A stretch of 26,926 bases of DNA, from positions 1 through 26,926 of IMG/VR virus record IMGVR_UViG_3300042691_017949; one strand, given 5' to 3'. Below, piece after piece: positions 22,251 to 26,926 of this stretch. Position 1 is the stretch's first letter, and every line of letters starts with the position of its first letter. Made by a program: the position numbers and the translations under genes. The stretch is from a virus. Below the pieces are notes generated by a model. The model ran no database searches. It was not told where the DNA came from and worked only from the letters and a program-made list of their open reading frames with translations.

Positions 22251-22746
22251 ATATCATATTCCCAAGTTTTGGGATGATGAGTTCAAGCAACTCAACTATG
22301 TCAACGAAGAATTCAATGACGCAGAAAGTCTGCAGCGTTGGACTGCTTTAGGTTATGCCAACCGGTTCACCGGGGACATGTGCGACATGCGCAGTCCACA
22401 ACCAAGTTGGAATGATCGTTTTTTAAACATCTACCGTGAACTGGGCTGGAAAGACATTGGCACTAGTTATTATAGAATGGGCACTGGTACTATTCTTCCA
22501 ACTCACGGTGACTTGTATCTTCGTTATGTTGACCTGTTCAATCTTCGGGGGCAAGAACAACGCATACGCAGAGCCATTGTGTTCTTGGAAGACTGGAAAC
22601 CCGGGCACTATTTTGAAGGCAACAATGATGCCAAGGTCAATTGGCGAGCAGGAGATGTAGTTGAGTGGCAATATGATGCACCACACTTGGCCGCCAACCT
22701 TGGGCTAGAACCAAGGTACACATTACAAATCACAGGATGGGTATGA
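22228..22746 (+). CDS. Putative 2-oxoglutarate/Fe(II) oxygenase-like protein
   Basis: This 172-residue protein has a double-stranded beta-helix pattern: PTHGDLYLRY with the H-x-D pair, RIRRAIVFLEDWKPGHYF, WRAGDVVEWQYDAPHLAAN with a distal His, and EPRYTLQITGW with an Arg. This layout fits an iron- and 2-oxoglutarate-dependent hydroxylase such as the aspartyl/asparaginyl type. The start at 22228 gives a sensible overlap of 23 bases with the dehydrogenase gene. The ribosome-binding site is weak. Its stop overlaps the next start by four bases. A cupin-type epimerase is an alternative reading. Confidence 0.65.
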   Translation: MVTHEILKYHIPKFWDDEFKQLNYVNEEFNDAESLQRWTALGYANRFTGDMCDMRSPQPSWNDRFLNIYRELGWKDIGTSYYRMGTGTILPTHGDLYLRYVDLFNLRGQEQRIRRAIVFLEDWKPGHYFEGNNDAKVNWRAGDVVEWQYDAPHLAANLGLEPRYTLQITGWV

Positions 22747-23654
22747 TTAACAGTTACAACGAGTGGAGTCCACTAAAACGCATAGTAGTAGGTTCTGCCA
22801 CTGATGCTAACTGGCCTGTTAACGATCCTGTGTTTGCCAAAGAATCAGAAAAGACCACCTGGAAAGAAACTCCTGTTCCACGTGGACCTGTTTCACAACG
22901 AATCATAGATGAAGCCAATGAAGATCTAGATACTCTAGCAACCACACTGATCGGCCTAGGTGTAGAAGTCTTACGTCCAGATCCACTCAATTTCCAAACC
23001 CACGACGGAATGTACAATTATTGTCCACGTGATCGTTTGTTGGTGTATGGCAATAGCATTGTGAACCCTGCTATGATGTATCCTTGTAGAGACATGGAAC
23101 TGCAATGTTATCACGATATTGTGGACGAAGCAGAACACTACCACTTCATGCCCAGGAACGAAGGCTTTGTATTGGATGCAGCCAATGTTTGTAGACTAGG
23201 CGACCGCATGTTGTTTTTGGAATCAGCTTCGGGTAACCGTAAAGCCTACAATTGGTTGTGTGAGGTATTCCCAGATGTCAAAATTGAGTTGTGCAATTTT
23301 TATGCAGGAGTACATATTGATTCCACCATTGTGCCTTTACGTGAAGGCCTGGTGTTACTCAACAGTTCGCGTGTGAACTTTGATACAGTACCGCAAGTGT
23401 TTGATGGTTGGCACAAGATCTGGGTAAACGAAGTGGTAGCACAAGGTTTTCACGAGTACCCATATGCATCAAAATGGATAGCAATGAACATGTTGGTAGT
23501 TGATCCACACACTGTGATATGTGACCGAAATCAAACTGAGTTGATTCGAACACTCCAAAGTTACCAATTTGAAGTGATACCTTTGGAATTACGCCATTCA
23601 CGCACTTTAGGCGGCGGTTTCCATTGTGTTACACTAGACCTAGAACGCGGTTGA
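22743..23654 (+). CDS. Amidinotransferase family protein
   Basis: This 303-residue protein is related to glycine or inosamine-phosphate amidinotransferases, which move an amidino group from arginine to an amine. The catalytic series is visible: FVLDAAN (Asp), GVHIDSTI (His) and the late GGGFHC (C295). The N-terminal NEWSPLKRIVVG is typical of the family. The start at 22743 is chosen because AGGA lies at 22734-22737. An ATG at 22737 would overlap that site. The stop TGA is part of the -35 box of the next promoter. Acceptor substrate unknown. Confidence 0.9.
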   Translation: MINSYNEWSPLKRIVVGSATDANWPVNDPVFAKESEKTTWKETPVPRGPVSQRIIDEANEDLDTLATTLIGLGVEVLRPDPLNFQTHDGMYNYCPRDRLLVYGNSIVNPAMMYPCRDMELQCYHDIVDEAEHYHFMPRNEGFVLDAANVCRLGDRMLFLESASGNRKAYNWLCEVFPDVKIELCNFYAGVHIDSTIVPLREGLVLLNSSRVNFDTVPQVFDGWHKIWVNEVVAQGFHEYPYASKWIAMNMLVVDPHTVICDRNQTELIRTLQSYQFEVIPLELRHSRTLGGGFHCVTLDLERG

Positions 23655-23679
23655 CTAATATTAAAAAATGCTGTATAAT
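23651..23679 (+). promoter_or_regulatory. Sigma70 promoter for uvdE (leaderless start)
   Basis: TTGACT (23651-23656) contains the TGA stop of the previous gene (23652-23654). A 17-base spacer leads to a perfect TATAAT (23674-23679). The expected start, seven bases further, is 23686, the A of the start codon. Confidence 0.82.
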
Positions 23680-23685
23680 TACAGT

Positions 23686-24726
23686 ATGACTACACCTATT
23701 ACTCCTCGTATCGGCTTTTGTTGCAAATGGCTCAATGACCCCACAGAATGTGGCGGTATGAAAGTCAATGCCAAAGACCGTGATCTAAACGGACGTTCCA
23801 CTACCATGCGCTGGCTCCGCGAACACAAAGACGAAGCTGAACAGCGTCAGTGGGACATTATGAATCACAATGCGTCAGCGGCTGTGAAGATGATTGAGCG
23901 TGTGGGCACATTGCCTCCTGAACGGCGCATGGTGCGGCTGGGCAGTGAAATGCTACAAGGTTACACTGAGAAAGATTGGATAGATTGGTGGCAACGACGT
24001 GAAATTCAAGATCACTGCGAACAAATTTTTAAACCGGTGGGCGATACTGCTCGGAGGCTTGGCGTTCGGCTTTCCTTCCATCCAGGACAATTTTGTGTAC
24101 TGGCAAGTGAGAGTGATGAGATTGTGGAACGAAGCATACTCGAATTTGAATATCATGCTGACATGGCACGGTGGATGGGCTATGGCGAGACCTGGCATGA
24201 TCATGGATTCAAGATCAATGTACACCTGTCAGGCAAAGGCGGCCCTGCTAAGTTTTTGCAAACACTCAAACGATTGAGTCCCGAGGCTCGCAACCTCATA
24301 ACTATCGAAAATGATGAGATGACAAATGGATTGGACACTACTTTGGCTGTGGCTCAGCATGTGGCTCTTGTGTTGGATGTACACCACCACTGGATCAACA
24401 CCGGCGAATACATCGAACCGCAGGACGTTCGTACAAGTCGGGTTATTGACAGCTGGCGCGGTGTTCGTCCTGCAATGCATTTTAGTACTAGTCGCGAGGA
24501 CATTTTGGTCGACCATGTTCGAACAGTTCGACCAGACCTTACTGAACTTCTTGCTAGAGGTTATAAGAAACAGAAACTCCGAGCACACAGTGATTTCTGT
24601 TGGAACTCGGCTGTGAACGAGTGGGTCTTAGGCTTTCGTGATCAGTTTGATATACAAGTGGAAGCCAAGGGCAAAAACTTGGCAAGTGAACAACTTTATG
24701 AACAATATATTTCTCAACATCTTTGA
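23686..24726 (+). CDS. uvdE: UV DNA damage endonuclease (UVDE)
   Basis: This 346-residue metal-dependent nuclease of the TIM-barrel type nicks DNA next to UV photoproducts and other lesions. Metal ligand motifs appear in order: LSFHPGQF with H132, INVHLSG, ITIENDE, LDVHHHW, MHFSTSRE and AHSDFCWN. An in-frame ATG at 23668 lies upstream of the promoter's -10 box and cannot be the start of that transcript. The start at 23686 is therefore preferred, and no ribosome-binding site precedes it. The length is similar to Schizosaccharomyces and bacterial UVDE cores. The 3' end overlaps a membrane protein gene by 29 bases. Confidence 0.92.
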   Translation: MTTPITPRIGFCCKWLNDPTECGGMKVNAKDRDLNGRSTTMRWLREHKDEAEQRQWDIMNHNASAAVKMIERVGTLPPERRMVRLGSEMLQGYTEKDWIDWWQRREIQDHCEQIFKPVGDTARRLGVRLSFHPGQFCVLASESDEIVERSILEFEYHADMARWMGYGETWHDHGFKINVHLSGKGGPAKFLQTLKRLSPEARNLITIENDEMTNGLDTTLAVAQHVALVLDVHHHWINTGEYIEPQDVRTSRVIDSWRGVRPAMHFSTSREDILVDHVRTVRPDLTELLARGYKKQKLRAHSDFCWNSAVNEWVLGFRDQFDIQVEAKGKNLASEQLYEQYISQHL

Positions 24727-24985
24727 TTGGATACGCAGTGACTACAACACTAACTCGTTTAGGTTCTTCGTGGAAGTACTGGCTTGGGCTGTGTCTATTG
24801 GGTGCAGTATTACGATGGCTGCCACTGTACCTAATCCCCCTCTCGTTGTACTTTACCCTATTTGGATTGCTGGTTGTGCTATGTACGCTTGGGCTGCTTG
24901 GACTCGTAAAAGTTTTGGTATGTTGGCCAACTACATTCTTTTAGTCAGCATCGATACTGTGGGTTTGCTACGCATGATTTTGTAA
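24698..24985 (+). CDS. Small polytopic membrane protein (95 aa)
   Basis: The start at 24698 (MNNIFLNIFDWIRSDYNTN) is taken as the first ATG that gives a limited overlap with uvdE. The frame is open further upstream. Three hydrophobic helices are likely: FFVEVLAWAVSIGCSITMAAT, PPLVVLYPIWIAGCAMYAWAA and ANYILLVSIDTVGLL. A charged WTRKSFG loop lies between the last two. This looks like a small integral membrane protein of a type found in phages. No function is recognised. Its stop codon lies in the Pho box of pstS. Confidence 0.72.
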   Translation: MNNIFLNIFDWIRSDYNTNSFRFFVEVLAWAVSIGCSITMAATVPNPPLVVLYPIWIAGCAMYAWAAWTRKSFGMLANYILLVSIDTVGLLRMIL

Positions 24986-24997
24986 CAAAACTGTAAC
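24980..24997 (+). promoter_or_regulatory. PhoB box upstream of pstS
   Basis: Two direct repeats, TTGTAAC (24980-24986) and CTGTAAC (24991-24997), are 11 bases apart with an AAAA linker. This is the layout of the PhoB box (CTGTCAT-A/T4-CTGTCAT). A -10-like CTAAAT/TAAATA follows about eleven bases later (25008-25014), as in PhoB-activated promoters. Confidence 0.72.
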
Positions 24998-25038
24998 ATG
25001 ATTTGGCCTAAATACTTGTGAACTACAAAGGAGAAATC

Positions 25039-26040
25039 ATGTTCAAACACTTACTGACACTACTGGCCGCTTTCACAGTGGTTACAGCACAAGCACAGTC
25101 GACCATCAACGGTGGTGGAGCAACATTCCCAGCTCCTCTCTATTCAAAGTGGGCAGAAGCCTATAACAAAGCCTCCGGTATTCGTGTGAATTACCAAAGT
25201 GTGGGGTCGGGCGCCGGTATTAGAATGACTGAAGCACGAACAGTGACATTTGGTGCTAGTGATATGCCGCTTACAGATGACCGATTGGCCGCCCTGGGTG
25301 TGTTTCAATTTCCCACATGTATTGGCGGTGTGGTGCCTGTTATCAACATAAAAGGTATTGAACCTGGTTCCATGCGTTTGACTGGCACGGTGATGGCCGA
25401 CATCTTCTTGGGCAAAATTAAAAAGTGGAACGATCCTGTAATCACGGCATTAAATCCCACTCTTAAACTACCAGATCAAGAAATCACAGTGGTCCGCAGA
25501 GCTGACGGGTCGGGCACTACATTTATTTGGACCAACTATCTCAGCAAGGTCAGCCCAGAGTTCAAGGCCACCATAGGTGAAGGCACCGCAGTTAACTGGA
25601 AGGTGGGCGCTGGCGGCAAAGGCAACGAAGGTGTTGCCGCCATGGTTCGACAACTGCCAGGATCCCTAGGTTATGTTGAATATGCATACGTTACACAAAC
25701 CAAAATGAACTGGGTCAGCGTACAAAACTCAGCTGGTACTTGGGTAGCACCTACTGAAGATGCTTTTAAGGCAGCCGCCGCTAATGCTGATTGGAATCGC
25801 ACCTACTTTCAAATCTTGACAGATCAAAAGGGTCGCGATGCTTGGCCCATTAGTGGTGCTACATTTGTTCTGGTACATCTCAAGCCAGAAAAACCTGAAG
25901 ATCTCAAAGCAGCGTTGACATTTTTTGATTGGGCATTTACCAACGGTGACAAAATGGCTGATGACCTAGATTATGTTACATTGCCGGCGGCAGTCAAAAC
26001 CAAGATTCGTTCAGACTGGAAACGCCTGGGCTTGTATTAA
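25039..26040 (+). CDS. pstS: Phosphate-binding protein PstS
   Basis: This 333-residue periplasmic protein captures phosphate for the PstCAB transporter. A signal peptide (MFKHLLTLLAAFTVVTAQA) is cleaved at AQA|QS. Binding-loop motifs follow: GGGATFPAPLYSKW, SVGSGAGIR, FGASDMPL, RADGSGTTFIW and GNEGVAAMV. It ends RLGLY. AAAGGAG precedes the start at 25039. A GTG at 25018 lies too close to the promoter. No pstC, pstA or pstB follows, so host transporter parts would be used. An intrinsic terminator follows the gene. Confidence 0.95.
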   Translation: MFKHLLTLLAAFTVVTAQAQSTINGGGATFPAPLYSKWAEAYNKASGIRVNYQSVGSGAGIRMTEARTVTFGASDMPLTDDRLAALGVFQFPTCIGGVVPVINIKGIEPGSMRLTGTVMADIFLGKIKKWNDPVITALNPTLKLPDQEITVVRRADGSGTTFIWTNYLSKVSPEFKATIGEGTAVNWKVGAGGKGNEGVAAMVRQLPGSLGYVEYAYVTQTKMNWVSVQNSAGTWVAPTEDAFKAAAANADWNRTYFQILTDQKGRDAWPISGATFVLVHLKPEKPEDLKAALTFFDWAFTNGDKMADDLDYVTLPAAVKTKIRSDWKRLGLY

Positions 26041-26084
26041 ATCGACCACAACGATGGAGTGGCGCTGGAACTCGTAACCAGCAG

Positions 26085-26112
26085 ATACCCCAATTTTTTG
26101 GGGTATTTTTTT
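26085..26112 (+). terminator. Rho-independent terminator of pstS
   Basis: ATACCCC (26085-26091) pairs with GGGGTAT (26100-26106) around a T-rich loop, followed by a run of T (26106-26112). It lies 45 bases after the pstS stop and closes the unit that begins at the Pho box. Confidence 0.88.
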
Positions 26113-26152
26113 GTCCGTGTTTAATGATTTAATCACAAAGTTAAATATCTAT

Positions 26153-26317
26153 ATGAGTTGGTTTAAACGAATCCCACATCGCCATCCCCCAGTTCCGCCT
26201 GTTTCTGCACCACATAGAACCAGTCCTGCCACTGATCGGGCACTAGAAGAGTCCAAATTGTTAGGCCCAAAACCCCGTAAGAAAACGGTCAAAAAGCCCC
26301 CACTAAATACCGAATGA
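26153..26317 (+). CDS. Small proline/basic-rich protein (54 aa)
   Basis: The ATG at 26153 begins MSWFKRIPHRHPPVPPVSAP, followed by a helical ALEESKLLG and a basic tail PRKKTVKKPP. It looks disordered and positively charged. No family is recognised. The ribosome-binding site is weak, but the stop overlaps the next start as ATGA (26314-26317), which supports translation. Confidence 0.55.
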   Translation: MSWFKRIPHRHPPVPPVSAPHRTSPATDRALEESKLLGPKPRKKTVKKPPLNTE

Positions 26318-26926
26318 AACCCACCATAGCCCTATTTTTGCATGACCCCAAATGTAGTGTGCAAAGCAGTAATGGGCTCATGCGAGCCCTAGGCGATCAT
26401 TACAAGTTCAAAATATTTGGAAAAAACAAATTAGAAGACGTGTTCTTCGACGATGTAGACATGATTGCTGTGCCTGGCGGCTTTGGCGATGCTGATTCAT
26501 TTGATAGTCTTTTCAAACACAATGCTGAACGTGTGCGACAATTTCTTGCTCGTGGCGGTCGATACCTGGGTATTTGCATGGGCGCCTACTGGGCCGGAAG
26601 TGCATATCTTGACATCTTAGATGATGTTGATGCAGTACAATATATCCGTCGCCCAGGTACAGACACCCGCAGACCGCATGCCAAACACTTGCCTGTGTTA
26701 TGGCAAGATCGTTATGGAAGTGTTGAGCCTTGGAAGATGTTTTTTTATGATGGATGTGCGCTGGTAGGAGACAAAACCAAGTTCAAGACCATGGCCACAT
26801 ACATGAACGGTGATGCCATGGCCATCATACAAAACAACATTGGACTAATAGGTTGTCATCCCGAAAGTGAACAGTTTTGGTATGATGGGTATTCATGGAT
26901 GCGAGGCCACTATCACAGAGGACAAC
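26314..26926 (+). CDS. Class I glutaminase-like protein, BPL_N type (3' end outside window)
   Basis: The frame stays open from the ATG at 26314 to the window edge, giving 204 residues. The fold marks are DMIAVPGGFGDADSF, then a nucleophile elbow YLGICMGAYWAGSAY with a cysteine, and GLIGCHPESEQF with the His-x-Glu pair of class I glutaminase-type triads. This resembles the BPL_N/GATase1-like group found beside biotin-protein ligase-like and peptide-ligase genes. No partner synthetase is visible before the window ends. A hydrolase or amidase role is possible. Confidence 0.8.
   Translation, partial: MKPTIALFLHDPKCSVQSSNGLMRALGDHYKFKIFGKNKLEDVFFDDVDMIAVPGGFGDADSFDSLFKHNAERVRQFLARGGRYLGICMGAYWAGSAYLDILDDVDAVQYIRRPGTDTRRPHAKHLPVLWQDRYGSVEPWKMFFYDGCALVGDKTKFKTMATYMNGDAMAIIQNNIGLIGCHPESEQFWYDGYSWMRGHYHRGQ

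Noticed and set aside
24723-24944. Hydrophobic open frame (73 codons) overlapping the small membrane protein gene in another frame.
   Set aside because: It lacks an ATG start and ribosome-binding site. T-rich codons make both frames hydrophobic, and the frame used has a better protein pattern.
25009-25014. TAAATA motifs near starts (also at 9168, 14671, 18184, 26304) as T4-type late promoters.
   Set aside because: The motifs do not match TATAAATA, some include stop codons, and the spacing to genes varies. AT-rich chance is enough.

Overview
This window looks like part of a large lytic, T4-like (myovirus-type) phage genome that infects a Gram-negative bacterium, most likely a betaproteobacterium of the order Burkholderiales from an aquatic setting. 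The phage call rests on tightly packed, overlapping small genes, a PAAR spike-tip protein next to a long virion-type protein, class Ia ribonucleotide reductase subunits, glutaredoxin, a T4-type ATP-dependent DNA ligase, and many short conserved-looking proteins with no recognisable function. The host guess is an inference from two host-like genes, a porin with a Burkholderiales-type C-terminus and a PstS phosphate-binding protein. I see no integrase, CRISPR array, insertion sequence or canonical tRNA. Layout, left to right. Positions 1-3301 hold nucleotide metabolism: nrdA (3' end only), a small membrane protein, a class II aldolase-like gene, nrdB, a PGDYG-motif protein and a glutaredoxin. 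Positions 3276-6597 hold a methyltransferase-like gene, an Sm-like small protein, the PAAR tip and a 685-residue virion protein with a carbohydrate-binding-like motif. Positions 6600-7863 are a self-contained porin unit with its own promoter and terminator. Positions 7870-14128 are a run of small accessory genes, with DNA ligase and a Bax-inhibitor-1 membrane protein among them. Positions 14130-14350 carry a consensus promoter and a highly structured untranslated RNA that I do not recognise. Positions 14360-18542 include a large membrane/zinc-ribbon protein and then a proteostasis and translation block: ClpX, ribosomal protein bS21, an IbpA-like Hsp20 and ClpS. Positions 18539-21008 contain the only two minus-strand genes, a metallophosphoesterase and a glycosyltransferase-like protein. 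Positions 21009-24985 hold a sugar-nucleotide dehydrogenase, an oxygenase-like protein, an amidinotransferase, a UV-damage endonuclease and a membrane protein. Positions 24980-26112 hold pstS with an upstream Pho box and a terminator. The window ends in a class I glutaminase-like gene that runs off the edge. How the genes fit together. The phage appears to supply its own dNTPs (NrdA/NrdB/glutaredoxin) and repair (ligase, UVDE). It appears to alter the host envelope and phosphate uptake (porin, PstS) and to adjust host proteolysis, folding and translation (ClpX, ClpS, Hsp20, bS21). Control elements are unusually readable. There are several near-consensus sigma70 promoters with 17-18 bp spacers, a ROSE-like RNA thermometer before hsp20, a strong hairpin before clpS, a probable leaderless uvdE message, and a Pho box before pstS. 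The most notable candidates for undescribed biology are the structured RNA at about 14166-14345, the thermometer-controlled phage Hsp20 within a Clp/S21 block, and the phage porin plus PhoB-type pstS pairing.
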